From the NCBI RefSeq assembly GCF_000742135.1, contig NZ_KN046818.1:1488841-1552840 (forward strand): DNA of 64,000 bases, in the 5' to 3' direction. Below, in pieces: positions 27,399-38,174 of the stretch (the stretch's first letter is position 1; each line of letters begins with the position of its first letter). This DNA is from Klebsiella pneumoniae (GTDB lineage: Bacteria > Pseudomonadota > Gammaproteobacteria > Enterobacterales > Enterobacteriaceae). The notes beneath the pieces are model-generated. The model did no database searches. It was given only the letters and a program-made list of their open reading frames with translations, and was not told the origin of the DNA. Position numbers and translations under genes: made by a program.

Positions 27399-27481
27399 GA
27401 ACGATGCAGCCCTTGCATGATGAGAATAGCGCCCATGACACTACCCAAATCACCGGGCCGAGTAAAGCTGTCGCCAGAAAG

Positions 27482-27505
27482 AAAAAGCCCGGAGACCCGG
27501 GCTTT
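27482..27505 (-). terminator. Terminator of aqpZ
   Basis: AAAGCCCGG (27484-27492) pairs perfectly with CCGGGCTTT (27497-27505) with a four-base loop. On the minus strand the stem is followed by TTTTTC. It lies nine bases after the aqpZ stop and insulates lysO. Confidence 0.85.
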
Positions 27506-27513
27506 GAAAAGCG

Positions 27514-28209
27514 TTAATCGCGTTTTTCCAGCAGGGTGCGATACAGCACGCCGCCGAGGATCCCGCCGACGATTGGCATGACCCAGAACAGCCACAGCTG
27601 CTGCAGCGCCCAGCCGCCCTGGAAAATTGCCACCGCGGTGCTGCGCGCCGGGTTGACCGAGGTGTTGGTGACTGGAATGCTGATCAAATGGATGAGGGTC
27701 AGCGCCAGGCCGATGGCGATGGGGGCAAAGCCCGCCGGCGCATGTTTATCGGTCGCGCCATGAATAACCAGCAGGAAGCCGCAGGTCAGGACAATTTCAA
27801 TGACGATAGCCGACAGCATAGAGAAGCCGCCCGGGGAGTGTTCGCCATAGCCGTTGGAGGCGAAGCCGCTGGCGGCGGCATCAAAGCCGGCTTTACCGCT
27901 GGCAACCACGTACAGCACCGCCGCGGCAATAATTCCGCCGACCACCTGAGCGATAATATAGCCAATGACCTCTTTTGCCGGAAAACGGCCGCCGGCCCAC
28001 AGGCCTAAGGTGACCGCCGGGTTGAAATGCCCCCCGGAAATATGGCCGACCGCAAACGCCATGGTTAATACCGTTAAGCCAAATGCCAGCGCGACGCCGG
28101 CAAAACCAATACCCAGCTCGGGGAAAGCCGCGGCGAGCACGGCGCTACCGCAGCCGCCAAATACAAGCCAGAAGGTGCCGAAGCATTCGGCTGCTAATTT
28201 TCTGAACAT
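27514..28209 (-). CDS. aqpZ: Aquaporin Z
   Basis: AqpZ is a water channel of the inner membrane. From the ATG at 28209 it has 231 residues, as in E. coli, with six spans and the two pore motifs, GHFNPAVT in the first half and SVNPARST in the second. The selectivity arginine is in the second NPAR motif and no glycerol-channel insertion is seen. GAGGTGG lies just upstream of the start; an in-frame start ten codons earlier has no support. It is a monocistronic unit with its own terminator. Confidence 0.96.
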   Translation of the reverse strand: MFRKLAAECFGTFWLVFGGCGSAVLAAAFPELGIGFAGVALAFGLTVLTMAFAVGHISGGHFNPAVTLGLWAGGRFPAKEVIGYIIAQVVGGIIAAAVLYVVASGKAGFDAAASGFASNGYGEHSPGGFSMLSAIVIEIVLTCGFLLVIHGATDKHAPAGFAPIAIGLALTLIHLISIPVTNTSVNPARSTAVAIFQGGWALQQLWLFWVMPIVGGILGGVLYRTLLEKRD

Positions 28210-28628
28210 AACCACCTCAATTAAATTGTTTACGCGCACGAGCGGACCGTGCCGGTCTTTATTTATCGTGATAAGGGATGACGATAAAAATAAAGCGGCG
28301 TTATTCTAGAGATAATCGCCATCCCGGAGCCAGTTAAATATATTGATATTATTTGATTTAGGGCAAGGTGAGTGGATTCCTTTTGCCAGTTTAGCCTTTC
28401 CTTTATCCATGGAAGATTATCAATAGTGTAGATCATAACGCCTGAAATAAAACTATTTTGTTTGATGAATAATCAACAGCCGGTAATAGGCGATAAGTGA
28501 GTAATTTTATGAATATATTTAATCCGCTGAATATGAGCCACGGATGCGATTAAGCAGAGTGTCATCTTGCCTCCGCCCTCGCTATACTGTTGATTACTGA
28601 AGGAGAGTGGTGGTGTAGCGGAGGGGAT
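28210..28628. other. Divergent regulatory gap between aqpZ and ybjD
   Basis: The 419-base gap is AT-rich in its middle and holds no gene. It contains an FNR-like sequence TTGATTTAGGGCAA (28353-28366) and a plausible ybjD promoter (-35 TGTCAT 28560-28565, -10 TATACT 28583-28588, 17-base spacer). Nothing else stands out. Confidence 0.45.
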
Positions 28629-30287
28629 ATGCTTCTTGAGCGCGTAGAAATCGTCGGTTTTCGCGGTATCAATCGTTTGTCGTTGATGCTGGAGCAAAAT
28701 AACGTCCTGATCGGGGAGAACGCGTGGGGGAAGTCCAGTCTGCTTGATGCGCTGACCCTGCTTTTGTCGCCGGAGTTCGATCTTTATCACTTTGTTCGCG
28801 ATGATTTCTGGTTTCCCCCGGGCGACATCCAGGGGCGCGAACACCATTTGCATATTATCCTGACCTTCCGCGAAACGGAGCCAGGCCGCCATCGGGTCCG
28901 GCGTTTCCGTCCGCTTCAGCGCTGCTGGGTGCCTTGCGATGACGGGTATCACCGGGTGTTCTATCGCCTGGAGGGCGAGCTCGCCGAAGATGACAGCGTG
29001 ATGACCCTGCGGAGCTTTATCGATGGTGAAGGCGAAGCGTTGGTGCTGGAGGAGATTGATGAGCTGGCCCGACACCTGGTGCGTTTGATGCCGGTGCTGC
29101 GCCTGCGCGATGCGCGCTTTATGCGCCGCATCCATAACGGGACGGTACCGCACTCGCCGCAGATAGAGATCACCGCCCGTCAGCTGGATTTTCTCTCCCG
29201 CGAACTGGTCAGCCATCCGCAAAATTTATCGGACGGTCAGATCCGTCAGGGGCTATCGGCCATGGTGCAACTGCTTGAGCATTACTTTGCCGAGCAAAGC
29301 AGCGCTCAGACGCGGCATCGCCTGATGCGGCGGCGCTCCCATGATGAACAGCGCAGTTGGCGTTATCTGGATATTATCAACCGGATGATTGACAAGCCCG
29401 GCGGGCGCAGCCATCGGGTGATCCTGCTGGGGCTGTTTGCCACCCTTCTGCAGGCGAAAGGGACGGTGCGCCTCGATCGCGACGCGCGACCGCTGCTGTT
29501 GATTGAAGATCCCGAGACCCGTCTGCATCCGATCATGCTTTCCGTTGCCTGGCACCTGCTGAATTTGTTGCCGCTGCAGCGTGTGACCACCACCAACTCC
29601 GGAGAGCTGCTGTCCCTGACGCCGGTAGAGCAGGTCTGCCGGCTGGTGCGTGAGTCGACGCGGGTATCGGCGTGGCGGTTGGGGCCGGGCGGAATGAATG
29701 CCGAAGAGAGCCGGCGCATTGCTTTTCACATCCGCTTCAATCGCGCCTCATCGCTCTTCGCCCGCTGCTGGTTGCTGGTGGAGGGAGAGACGGAAACCTG
29801 GGTTATCAACGAACTGGCCCGGCAGTGCGGTCATCATTTTGATGCTGAAGGGGTTAAGGTGATCGAATTCGCCCAGTCCGGCCTGAAGCCATTGATCAAG
29901 TTTGCCCGCCGGATGGGGATCCAGTGGCACGTGCTGGTGGACGGCGATGAGGCGGGGAAAAAATATGCCGCGACGGTACGAGGTCTGCTTAATAACGATC
30001 GCGAGCTGGAGCGCGACCATCTGACCAGTCTGCCGGCGCTGGATATGGAACACTTTATGTATCGTCAGGGATTTGATGACGTTTATCATCGGGTGGCGCA
30101 GATCCCGGATAATGTCCCGATGAATATGCGGCGGGTGATCACCAAAGCCATCCATCGCTCATCCAAGCCGGACCTGGCGATTGAGGTGGCGATGGAGGCC
30201 GGCCGCCGTGGCGTGGACGCTGTGCCGACGCTGCTGAAGAAAATGTTCTCACGGGTGCTGTGGCTAGCCCGCGGTCGTGCCGATTAA
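28629..30287 (+). CDS. ybjD: OLD-family ATPase/TOPRIM protein YbjD
   Basis: YbjD (DUF2813) joins an N-terminal SMC-like ATPase to a C-terminal TOPRIM domain, the architecture of OLD (overcoming lysogenization defect) nucleases. From the ATG at 28629 it has 552 residues, as in E. coli. Walker A is GENAWGKSS near residue 30, a Walker-B-like LLLIEDPETRLHP follows near 310, and the TOPRIM acidic residues lie in LLVEGETE and VDGDEAG. The GAGGGGAT before this ATG supports it over an upstream start at 28590. The physiological target is unknown; related OLD proteins act in phage defence or DNA repair. Confidence 0.9.
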   Translation: MLLERVEIVGFRGINRLSLMLEQNNVLIGENAWGKSSLLDALTLLLSPEFDLYHFVRDDFWFPPGDIQGREHHLHIILTFRETEPGRHRVRRFRPLQRCWVPCDDGYHRVFYRLEGELAEDDSVMTLRSFIDGEGEALVLEEIDELARHLVRLMPVLRLRDARFMRRIHNGTVPHSPQIEITARQLDFLSRELVSHPQNLSDGQIRQGLSAMVQLLEHYFAEQSSAQTRHRLMRRRSHDEQRSWRYLDIINRMIDKPGGRSHRVILLGLFATLLQAKGTVRLDRDARPLLLIEDPETRLHPIMLSVAWHLLNLLPLQRVTTTNSGELLSLTPVEQVCRLVRESTRVSAWRLGPGGMNAEESRRIAFHIRFNRASSLFARCWLLVEGETETWVINELARQCGHHFDAEGVKVIEFAQSGLKPLIKFARRMGIQWHVLVDGDEAGKKYAATVRGLLNNDRELERDHLTSLPALDMEHFMYRQGFDDVYHRVAQIPDNVPMNMRRVITKAIHRSSKPDLAIEVAMEAGRRGVDAVPTLLKKMFSRVLWLARGRAD

Positions 30288-30433
30288 TCTCACCGCCGTC
30301 GTCATTTACGGCGGCACAAAGCTCTCCGGCAGCTAAACAAAACCTCATTGACGCGAAAAATGGGTGTCCTGTTGCCAACGGGTTTCGATAGAATCACCGC
30401 CTGGAGCGGCAGGGAAACAGCAGGAATCGGAAT

Positions 30434-31549
30434 ATGAAAGTGAAGGGAAAACGCAGGACCGTCTGGTGGCTGTTGGCGATCGTTGTGCTGGGGCTGGCTA
30501 TCTGGGGATGGCGGATCCTCAATGCGCCGCTGCCGAACTACCAGACGCTGGTAGTTCGCAAAGGGGATCTTCAGCAGAGCGTGCTGGCCACTGGCAAACT
30601 GGATGCCCTGCGAAAAGTTGACGTCGGCGCCCAGGTCAGCGGACAGCTGAAAACGCTGCACGTCAATATTGGCGATAAGGTTAAAAAGGATCAGTTGCTG
30701 GGGGTTATCGATCCGGAGCAGGCGCAAAACCAGATTAAAGAGGTGGAAGCGACGCTCATGGAGCTGCGCGCCCAGCTCAATCAGGCGCGCGCGGAGAGCA
30801 AACTGGCGCAAGTGACTCTGGCCCGTCAGCAGCAGCTGGCGCAGCGCCAGCTGGTCTCGCGGCAGGACCTTGATACCGCGGCCACCGATTTGGCGGTGAA
30901 ACAGGCGCAGATCGGCACTATTGAAGCGCAAATAAAGCGTAACCAGGCGACGCTCGATACGGCGAAGACCAACCTCGATTACACGCGGATCCTGGCGCCG
31001 ATGGCCGGCGAAGTGACGCAAATTACCACCCTGCAGGGACAGACAGTGATCGCCGCCCAGCAGGCGCCTAACATTCTGACGCTGGCGGATCTCAGCACCA
31101 TGCTGGTTAAAGCGCAGGTCTCTGAGGCGGATGTCATCCACCTCAGACCGGGGCAAAAAGCGTGGTTTACCGTGCTGGGCGACCCGCTTACCCGTTATGA
31201 AGGTAAACTGAAAGACATTCTGCCGACGCCGGAAAAAGTGAATGACGCCATCTTCTATTATGCCCGCTTCGAGGTACCGAACCCGCAGGGGATCCTGCGC
31301 CTCGACATGACCGCGCAGGTGCACATTCAGCTGGCTGAGGTGAAGAACGTGATTACTATCCCGCTGAGCGCCCTGGGCGACGCGGTAGGCGATAACCGCT
31401 ACCACGTTCGACTGTTGCGCACCGGTGAGGTCAAAGAGCGTGAGGTTATCATTGGCGCCCGCAATGATACCGACGTCGCAGTGGTGCAAGGTCTGGAAGA
31501 GGGCGACGAAGTGATCGTCGGCGAGAGCGCGAGCGGGGCGGCAAAATGA
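30434..31549 (+). CDS. macA: Macrolide export periplasmic adaptor MacA
   Basis: MacA is the membrane-fusion protein linking MacB to TolC, for export of macrolides and other substrates such as enterotoxin or protoporphyrin in E. coli. The 371-residue protein has an N-terminal anchor ([18 protein letters not shown]), lipoyl-like halves, a long coiled-coil hairpin (residues about 90-180, rich in Gln, Glu and Ala) and beta-barrel domains, as in E. coli. Its stop overlaps macB by four bases. K-12 has ybjX between ybjD and macA; here the gap is only 146 bases. Confidence 0.95.
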   Translation: MKVKGKRRTVWWLLAIVVLGLAIWGWRILNAPLPNYQTLVVRKGDLQQSVLATGKLDALRKVDVGAQVSGQLKTLHVNIGDKVKKDQLLGVIDPEQAQNQIKEVEATLMELRAQLNQARAESKLAQVTLARQQQLAQRQLVSRQDLDTAATDLAVKQAQIGTIEAQIKRNQATLDTAKTNLDYTRILAPMAGEVTQITTLQGQTVIAAQQAPNILTLADLSTMLVKAQVSEADVIHLRPGQKAWFTVLGDPLTRYEGKLKDILPTPEKVNDAIFYYARFEVPNPQGILRLDMTAQVHIQLAEVKNVITIPLSALGDAVGDNRYHVRLLRTGEVKEREVIIGARNDTDVAVVQGLEEGDEVIVGESASGAAK

Positions 31550-33486
31550 CGGCGCTGCTTGAGCTGCGAAATATACGTCGCAGCTATCCTTCCGGCGACG
31601 GCAGCGTTGAGGTCCTGAAGGGGATCACCCTCAGCATCCATGCGGGTGAGATGGTGGCGATCGTCGGGGCCTCCGGCTCGGGAAAATCGACGCTGATGAA
31701 TATCCTTGGCTGCCTCGACAAACCCACCAGCGGCACCTATCGGGTGGCGGGAACCGATATCGCGCAGCTGGATGGCGATGCGCTGGCCCGTCTGCGGCGG
31801 GAACACTTTGGCTTTATCTTTCAACGCTACCATTTGCTGTCCCATCTGACCGCCGCGCAGAATGTCGAAGTGCCGGCGGTGTATGCCGGCAGTGAACGGC
31901 GCGCGCGCCTGGCGCGCGCTCATGAGCTGCTGGTGCGGCTGGGGCTGGGCGAGCGCGCCGACTATCAACCGTCACAGTTGTCCGGCGGTCAGCAGCAGCG
32001 GGTCAGTATCGCCCGCGCCCTGATGAATGGCGGGGAGGTGATCCTCGCTGATGAACCGACCGGCGCGCTGGACAGCCATTCCGGCGAAGAGGTAATGGCG
32101 ATCCTGCACCAGCTAAAAGCGCAGGGGCACACGGTCATCATTGTGACCCACGATCCGCAGGTCGCCGCTCAGGCGGAGCGGATCGTCGAGATCCGCGATG
32201 GCGAGATCGTCCGCAACCCGCCCGCCAGCCGCCAGGGCGGCGGACTGCGCGCCCGTCCGCAGGCGGAGCCTTCGGCGTGGCGTCAGTTTACCAGCGGCTT
32301 TCGCGAAGCGCTGGTGATGGCCTGGCGAGCGATGGCGGCGAATAAAATGCGTACCCTGCTGACCATGCTCGGCATTATTATCGGTATTGCCTCGGTGGTG
32401 TCGATCGTGGTGGTGGGGGATGCCGCCAAGCAGATGGTGCTGGCGGATATTCGCGCCATCGGCACCAATACCATTGATGTGTATCCTGGTAAGGATTTTG
32501 GCGACGACGACCCGCGCTATCAGCAGGCGCTGAAGTATGACGATTTGCTGGCGATCCAGAAGCAGCCGTGGGTGCGCTCCGCCACGCCGGCGGTTTCAAA
32601 AAGCCTGCGCCTGCGCGCCAACAATATTGACGTTGCCGCCAGCGCGGAGGGGGTCGGTCCACAGTATTTTAATGTCTACGGCATGACCTTTAGCGAAGGC
32701 AATACCTTCAATGAACTGCAGCTCAACAGTCGGGCACAGGTGGTAGTGCTCGACAGCAATACCCGTCGGCAGCTGTTTCCCAATAAAGCGAAAGTGGTGG
32801 GAGAGGTGATTCTGGTGGGCAATATGCCGGCCACGGTGATTGGCGTTGCGGATGAAAAACAGTCGATGTTCGGCAGCAGCAAAATTCTCCGCGTCTGGTT
32901 GCCCTACACCACCATGGCGGGAAGAGTAATGGGCCAGTCGTGGCTGAACTCCATCACTGTGCGCGTTCATGAAGGCTACGACAGTGAAACCGCAGAGAAA
33001 CAGCTGCTGCGTCTGCTGGAGCTGCGGCATGGTAAAAAAGATGTATTCACCTGGAATATGGACAGCGTCTTGAAAACCGCCGAAAGGACCACACATACCT
33101 TACAGCTGTTCCTGACATTGGTGGCGGTGATTGCCCTGGTGGTCGGCGGGATTGGCGTAATGAATATTATGCTGGTGTCGGTGACCGAACGAACCCGGGA
33201 GATCGGCATCCGCATGGCGGTTGGCGCCCGGGCCAGCGATGTGCTGCAGCAGTTTCTCATTGAAGCGGTGCTGGTTTGCCTGGTCGGTGGCGCGCTGGGC
33301 GTAGCATTGTCGCTGATGATCGCCTTTATTTTACAGCTGTTTCTCCCCGGCTGGGAGATTGGTTTTTCTCCGCTGGCGCTGCTGACGGCGTTTCTCTGTT
33401 CGACGCTGACCGGGGTGCTGTTTGGTTGGCTGCCTGCGCGCAACGCGGCGCGGCTCGATCCGGTGGATGCCCTGGCGCGAGAATAG
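31546..33486 (+). CDS. macB: Macrolide export ATP-binding/permease protein MacB
   Basis: MacB is a half-size mechanotransmission ABC transporter that drives export through MacA and TolC. The 646-residue protein (648 in E. coli) has an N-terminal ATPase (Walker [10 protein letters not shown], signature [10 protein letters not shown], Walker [13 protein letters not shown]), one membrane span near residue 275, a large periplasmic domain, and three C-terminal spans within the FtsX-like region. The start overlaps macA (ATGA), and a strong bidirectional terminator follows. Confidence 0.96.
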   Translation: MTALLELRNIRRSYPSGDGSVEVLKGITLSIHAGEMVAIVGASGSGKSTLMNILGCLDKPTSGTYRVAGTDIAQLDGDALARLRREHFGFIFQRYHLLSHLTAAQNVEVPAVYAGSERRARLARAHELLVRLGLGERADYQPSQLSGGQQQRVSIARALMNGGEVILADEPTGALDSHSGEEVMAILHQLKAQGHTVIIVTHDPQVAAQAERIVEIRDGEIVRNPPASRQGGGLRARPQAEPSAWRQFTSGFREALVMAWRAMAANKMRTLLTMLGIIIGIASVVSIVVVGDAAKQMVLADIRAIGTNTIDVYPGKDFGDDDPRYQQALKYDDLLAIQKQPWVRSATPAVSKSLRLRANNIDVAASAEGVGPQYFNVYGMTFSEGNTFNELQLNSRAQVVVLDSNTRRQLFPNKAKVVGEVILVGNMPATVIGVADEKQSMFGSSKILRVWLPYTTMAGRVMGQSWLNSITVRVHEGYDSETAEKQLLRLLELRHGKKDVFTWNMDSVLKTAERTTHTLQLFLTLVAVIALVVGGIGVMNIMLVSVTERTREIGIRMAVGARASDVLQQFLIEAVLVCLVGGALGVALSLMIAFILQLFLPGWEIGFSPLALLTAFLCSTLTGVLFGWLPARNAARLDPVDALARE

Positions 33487-33501
33487 GCGGGGCGAGAAAT
33501 A

Positions 33502-33530
33502 AAAATGCCAGTCAGAAGGACTGGCATTTT
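33502..33530. terminator. Bidirectional terminator between macB and cspD
   Basis: AAAATGCCAGTC (33502-33513) and GACTGGCATTTT (33519-33530) form a 12-base-pair stem with a five-base loop and A- and T-rich flanks, so it can end both macAB and the convergent cspD transcript. Confidence 0.85.
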
Positions 33531-33562
33531 ATTAGCAGGATGTACACAATGAAGCAAAAGAG

Positions 33563-33784
33563 TTATGCAGCCGTTTCCGCTTCCACAGGGACGATCACGC
33601 TGGCGTGATTGCCTTTTGGCCCCTGGTGAACATCAAACCGAACGGCTTGTCCGGCTTTTAGCGTTCTGTAACCATCCATCTGGATGGTGGAGTAATGGGC
33701 GAAAATGTCTTCGCCGCCGCCCTCAGGGCAGATAAAACCGAACCCTTTGGCATTGTTGAACCACTTAACAGTACCCATTTCCAT
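33563..33784 (-). CDS. cspD: Cold-shock-like protein CspD (replication inhibitor)
   Basis: CspD is a cold-shock-domain protein that binds single-stranded DNA and RNA and in E. coli blocks replication in stationary or nutrient-limited cells. From the ATG at 33784 it has 73 residues (74 in E. coli). The RNA-binding motifs KGFGFICPE and DIFAHYS are present. AAGGATG precedes this start; the longer open frame to 33943 has no support. It is divergent from clpS, whose product helps degrade CspD in E. coli through the ClpAP or Lon pathways. Confidence 0.95.
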   Translation of the reverse strand: MEMGTVKWFNNAKGFGFICPEGGGEDIFAHYSTIQMDGYRTLKAGQAVRFDVHQGPKGNHASVIVPVEAETAA

Positions 33785-34109
33785 ACTTCGACATCCTTCG
33801 TAAATCTTTATTAGTAAGATGGAATGAACCGGTGGTGGAGTGACGAGTTGTTCAATTGCTCGCCAACTCTCGCCACTACAATTTAGAGAAATACGAAAAC
33901 GCGTCAAGCGATTGAGGAGGGGGAACGGCGAAAAATGCGTCAAAATTTGAAGCAGTTAACGCTATTGCCGGGGAATGTGACAGCCGTCGCGGATAGAAGC
34001 GATAGATGATAGTTATCTATGATCTATTGTAGATTTGTGATGAGCATAACCTCTGGTCATCGACAGGCCTCCGCCTGTTGGCAACAGCAACCGATGATGA
34101 ACACTGACG
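33785..34109. other. Divergent promoter region of cspD and clpS
   Basis: This 325-base gap holds no gene. Near clpS there is ATAGAT (34002-34007) with inverted copy ATCTAT (34015-34020), embedded in a run of GATAGAT/ATCTAT-like words between 34000 and 34035. No clear promoter assignment was possible. Confidence 0.4.
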
Positions 34110-34427
34110 ATGAGTAAGAGAGATTGGCTGGACTTCGAGCACCTGGTTGACGACGAAGTTCGTGATGCGATTAAACCGCCATCTATGTATAAAGTGATAT
34201 TGGTCAATGATGACTACACTCCGATGGAGTTTGTTATTGACGTGTTACAAAAATTCTTTTCTTATGATGTTGAACGTGCAACGCAACTGATGCTCACGGT
34301 TCACTATGAAGGTAAGGCGATTTGTGGCGTGTTTACCGCGGAAGTGGCGGAGACCAAAGTCGCTATGGTGAATCAGTACGCGAGGGAGAACGAGCATCCA
34401 TTGCTGTGTACGCTGGAAAAAGCCTGA
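34110..34427 (+). CDS. clpS: ATP-dependent Clp protease adaptor ClpS
   Basis: ClpS delivers proteins with N-degron residues to ClpAP and redirects ClpA from other substrates. The 105-residue protein (106 in E. coli) has the flexible N-terminal extension followed by [16 protein letters not shown], which holds the hydrophobic pocket and the acidic residues that grip the substrate amino terminus, and the conserved His in LTVHYEGKA. clpA starts 30 bases after its stop, so the two are co-transcribed. Confidence 0.97.
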   Translation: MSKRDWLDFEHLVDDEVRDAIKPPSMYKVILVNDDYTPMEFVIDVLQKFFSYDVERATQLMLTVHYEGKAICGVFTAEVAETKVAMVNQYARENEHPLLCTLEKA

Positions 34428-34457
34428 ATACAGGCATGAAAATTGGGGGAGGTGCCT

Positions 34458-36737
34458 ATGCTCAATCAAGAACTGGAACTCAGTTTAAATATGGCTTTCG
34501 CCAGAGCGCGCGAGCACCGTCATGAGTTTATGACCGTCGAGCACTTGCTGCTGGCTCTGCTAAGCAACCCCTCGGCCCGTGAGGCCCTGGAAGCGTGTTC
34601 AGTGGACCTGGTGGCATTGCGTCAGGAACTTGAAGCCTTCATCGAACAAACCACACCCGTTCTGCCAGCCACGGAAGAAGAGCGCGACACCCAGCCGACG
34701 CTAAGCTTCCAGCGTGTGCTGCAGCGCGCCGTCTTCCACGTACAATCTTCTGGCCGCAGCGAAGTGACCGGCGCCAACGTGCTGGTGGCGATTTTCAGCG
34801 AGCAGGAGTCGCAGGCCGCCTACCTGCTGCGTAAACATGAAGTGAGCCGTCTTGATGTGGTGAACTTCATTTCTCATGGTACACGCAAAGACGAGCCGAG
34901 CCAGTCTTCCGATAACAGCGGAAGCCAGCCTGGCAATGAAGAGCAAGCCGGCGGGGAGGAACGTATGGAAAACTTCACCACCAACCTCAATCAGCTTGCT
35001 CGCGTCGGCGGTATTGATCCCCTGATCGGCCGTGAAAAAGAGCTGGAGCGCGCGATTCAGGTCCTGTGCCGTCGGCGGAAAAATAACCCGCTGCTGGTGG
35101 GGGAATCCGGCGTCGGTAAAACCGCGATCGCCGAAGGCCTTGCCTGGCGTATTGTGCAGGGCGATGTGCCGGAAGTGATGGCCGACTGCACTATCTACTC
35201 GCTCGACATTGGCTCTTTGCTGGCAGGGACCAAATATCGTGGCGATTTTGAAAAACGCTTCAAAGCGTTGCTCAAACAGCTGGAGCAGGATACCAACAGC
35301 ATCCTGTTTATTGATGAAATCCACACCATTATCGGTGCGGGGGCGGCGTCTGGCGGCCAGGTCGATGCGGCTAACCTGATCAAACCGCTGCTTTCCAGCG
35401 GCAAGATCCGGGTGATCGGCTCCACCACTTACCAGGAGTTCAGCAACATCTTTGAAAAAGATCGTGCGCTGGCCCGCCGTTTCCAGAAGATCGATATTAC
35501 CGAACCGTCGGTGGAAGAGACGGTCCAGATTATCAACGGCCTGAAGCCGAAGTACGAAGCGCACCATGATGTGCGTTATACCGCCAAAGCGGTGCGTGCG
35601 GCGGTAGAACTGGCGGTGAAATACATTAACGATCGTCATCTGCCGGATAAGGCGATTGACGTCATTGACGAAGCGGGCGCGCGGGCGCGCTTAATGCCGG
35701 TCAGCAAGCGTAAGAAAACGGTTAACGTGGCGGATATCGAATCAGTGGTGGCGCGCATTGCGCGGATCCCTGAGAAGAGCGTCTCCCGCAGCGATCGCGA
35801 CACGCTGAAAAACCTGGGCGACCGTCTGAAAATGCTGGTCTTTGGACAGGATAAAGCCATCGAGGCGCTGACCGAGGCTATTAAAATGGCGCGCGCCGGG
35901 CTGGGCCATGAGCACAAGCCGGTGGGATCGTTCCTGTTCGCCGGGCCGACCGGGGTCGGGAAAACCGAAGTGACCGTCCAGCTGGCGAAGGCGTTAGGGA
36001 TTGAGCTGCTGCGCTTTGACATGTCCGAATATATGGAACGTCATACCGTCAGCCGTTTGATCGGGGCGCCTCCGGGCTACGTCGGCTTCGATCAGGGCGG
36101 GCTGCTGACCGATGCGGTGATTAAACATCCGCACGCGGTATTGCTGCTTGATGAGATCGAAAAAGCGCATCCGGACGTGTTCAACCTGCTGCTGCAGGTG
36201 ATGGATAACGGGACGCTGACCGATAATAACGGCCGTAAAGCGGACTTCCGCAACGTGGTGCTGGTGATGACCACCAACGCCGGGGTGCGGGAAACCGAGC
36301 GTAAATCGATTGGCCTTATTCAGCAGGACAACAGTCCGGATGCGATGGATGAGATCAAAAAGATCTTTACGCCGGAGTTCCGTAACCGCCTCGACAACAT
36401 CATCTGGTTCGATCATTTGTCTACCACGGTGATCCATCAGGTTGTCGACAAGTTTATCGTCGAGCTGCAGGTCCAGCTGGACCAGAAAGGCGTCTCCCTG
36501 GAAGTGAGTCAGGAAGCGCGCGACTGGCTGGCGACGAAAGGCTACGATCGGGCGATGGGGGCACGTCCAATGGGACGCGTCATTCAGGACAACCTGAAAA
36601 AACCGCTGGCGAACGAGCTGCTGTTTGGCTCGCTGGTCGACGGTGGTCAGGTCACTGTCTCTCTGGACAGCGACAAAAATACGCTGACTTACGACTTCCA
36701 GAGCGCGCCGAAGCACAAACCGGAAGCGGCCCACTAA
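34458..36737 (+). CDS. clpA: ATP-dependent Clp protease ATPase subunit ClpA
   Basis: ClpA unfolds substrates and threads them into ClpP. The 759-residue protein (758 in E. coli) has the N-domain, then two AAA+ modules with Walker A motifs GESGVGKT and GPTGVGKT and Walker B motifs ILFIDEIH and LLLDEIEK. The ClpP-binding loop IGL is in KSIGLIQ. The ATG at 34458 has GGGGGAGGT before it; an in-frame start at 34443 overlaps that ribosome site. Met170 (codon at 34965) has a strong GGGGAGGA upstream and matches the internal start known for the shorter E. coli form (Met169). Confidence 0.97.
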   Translation: MLNQELELSLNMAFARAREHRHEFMTVEHLLLALLSNPSAREALEACSVDLVALRQELEAFIEQTTPVLPATEEERDTQPTLSFQRVLQRAVFHVQSSGRSEVTGANVLVAIFSEQESQAAYLLRKHEVSRLDVVNFISHGTRKDEPSQSSDNSGSQPGNEEQAGGEERMENFTTNLNQLARVGGIDPLIGREKELERAIQVLCRRRKNNPLLVGESGVGKTAIAEGLAWRIVQGDVPEVMADCTIYSLDIGSLLAGTKYRGDFEKRFKALLKQLEQDTNSILFIDEIHTIIGAGAASGGQVDAANLIKPLLSSGKIRVIGSTTYQEFSNIFEKDRALARRFQKIDITEPSVEETVQIINGLKPKYEAHHDVRYTAKAVRAAVELAVKYINDRHLPDKAIDVIDEAGARARLMPVSKRKKTVNVADIESVVARIARIPEKSVSRSDRDTLKNLGDRLKMLVFGQDKAIEALTEAIKMARAGLGHEHKPVGSFLFAGPTGVGKTEVTVQLAKALGIELLRFDMSEYMERHTVSRLIGAPPGYVGFDQGGLLTDAVIKHPHAVLLLDEIEKAHPDVFNLLLQVMDNGTLTDNNGRKADFRNVVLVMTTNAGVRETERKSIGLIQQDNSPDAMDEIKKIFTPEFRNRLDNIIWFDHLSTTVIHQVVDKFIVELQVQLDQKGVSLEVSQEARDWLATKGYDRAMGARPMGRVIQDNLKKPLANELLFGSLVDGGQVTVSLDSDKNTLTYDFQSAPKHKPEAAH
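34952..34967 (+). promoter_or_regulatory. Internal translation start site in clpA
   Basis: GGGGAGGA (34952-34959) lies five bases before an in-frame ATG at 34965-34967. The equivalent Met169 in E. coli initiates a 65-kDa ClpA form lacking the N-domain. The site is conserved here as Met170. Confidence 0.6.
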
Positions 36738-36758
36738 GGCGATATCTTCAATGTAAAA

Positions 36759-36784
36759 AACCGGCCAGGGGCCGGTTTTTTTTT
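36759..36784 (+). terminator. Terminator of clpSA
   Basis: AACCGGCC (36759-36766) pairs with GGCCGGTT (36770-36777) with a three-base loop and a run of nine T. It lies 21 bases after clpA. The clpA-infA gap (119 bases) holds only this and the infA terminator; the tRNA-Ser gene serW found here in K-12 is absent. Confidence 0.9.
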
Positions 36785-36800
36785 GCTGACGGCAGAAATG

Positions 36801-36824
36801 AAAAGACCGGGAATTATCCCGGCC
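36801..36824 (-). terminator. Terminator of infA
   Basis: CCGGGA (36807-36812) pairs with TCCCGG (36817-36822) with a four-base loop; on the minus strand the stem is followed by TCTTTTC. It is back-to-back with the clpA terminator. Confidence 0.75.
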
Positions 36825-36856
36825 TTCAGCATCTGACGCCTTAGGGGCGAAAACAA

Positions 36857-37428
<572 letters not shown>

Positions 37429-38130
37429 TTATCCGCCAGGAAATAGCACCCGCGGCACCCAAAATCGCTCGGGCAGTCGGTAGCCGCGTAATACCGACAG
37501 ATAGTCCAGATAATCGCGGCGGGGAATATCCACTGCGCCTAATGACGCGGTATGGTTGTTCAGTACCTGACAGTCAATTAATTTACCGCCGCTGTGCGCA
37601 AAGTCCTGGCAAAATACCAGCAGCGCGGTTTTGGAGGCATTTTCCGCCCGGCTAAACATCGATTCGCCGCAAAACAGCGCTCCCTGCGCTACGCCGTACA
37701 TTCCTCCCACCAGGGTATTCTCCTGCCAGACTTCAATGGAGTGGGCATGACCCAACTCATGCAGCTGGTGATAGGCGCGAACGATACTGCTGGTTATCCA
37801 GGTGCCTTCGTCACGATCGCTGGCGCAGCCCTCAATCACTTCGCCAAAGGCGTGGTTGAGCGTGACCCGGTAGGGCGAACGCTGATGAAAGCGCTTCATG
37901 CTGCGGCTGAGATGGAATTGCTCTGGCCAAAGTACCGCCCGGGGGTCGGGCGACCACCAGAGGATCGGGTCGCCGGGGGAAAACCAGGGGAAAATACCAC
38001 GCTGATAGGCCATCAGCAGCCGCGCGGGGCTCAGATCGCCGCCGAGCGCCAGCAGGCCATTAGGTTCTCGCAAGGCGCCTTCCGGAGAGGGGAAGGCGAT
38101 AGAGTGCCGGGAGAGCTGAACCAGACGCAT
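37429..38130 (-). CDS. aat: Leucyl/phenylalanyl-tRNA-protein transferase
   Basis: Aat attaches Leu or Phe from charged tRNA to proteins with N-terminal Arg or Lys, making them ClpS/ClpAP substrates. From the ATG at 38130 it has 233 residues (234 in E. coli). Signature stretches are [20 protein letters not shown] and [19 protein letters not shown], part of the GNAT-like core. GAGG precedes the start. The neighbourhood places aat, clpS and clpA, three parts of the N-degron pathway, within about 4 kb. It lies downstream of cydC. Confidence 0.97.
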   Translation of the reverse strand: MRLVQLSRHSIAFPSPEGALREPNGLLALGGDLSPARLLMAYQRGIFPWFSPGDPILWWSPDPRAVLWPEQFHLSRSMKRFHQRSPYRVTLNHAFGEVIEGCASDRDEGTWITSSIVRAYHQLHELGHAHSIEVWQENTLVGGMYGVAQGALFCGESMFSRAENASKTALLVFCQDFAHSGGKLIDCQVLNNHTASLGAVDIPRRDYLDYLSVLRGYRLPERFWVPRVLFPGG

Positions 38131-38174
38131 TTTAACCTCAATACGCATCAGCAAAAATTAGATAATAGAATAGC

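Noticed and set aside
30302-31489. 395-codon open frame opposite macA
   Set aside because: macA is fully conserved in length and domain order; the reverse frame is a compositional by-product.
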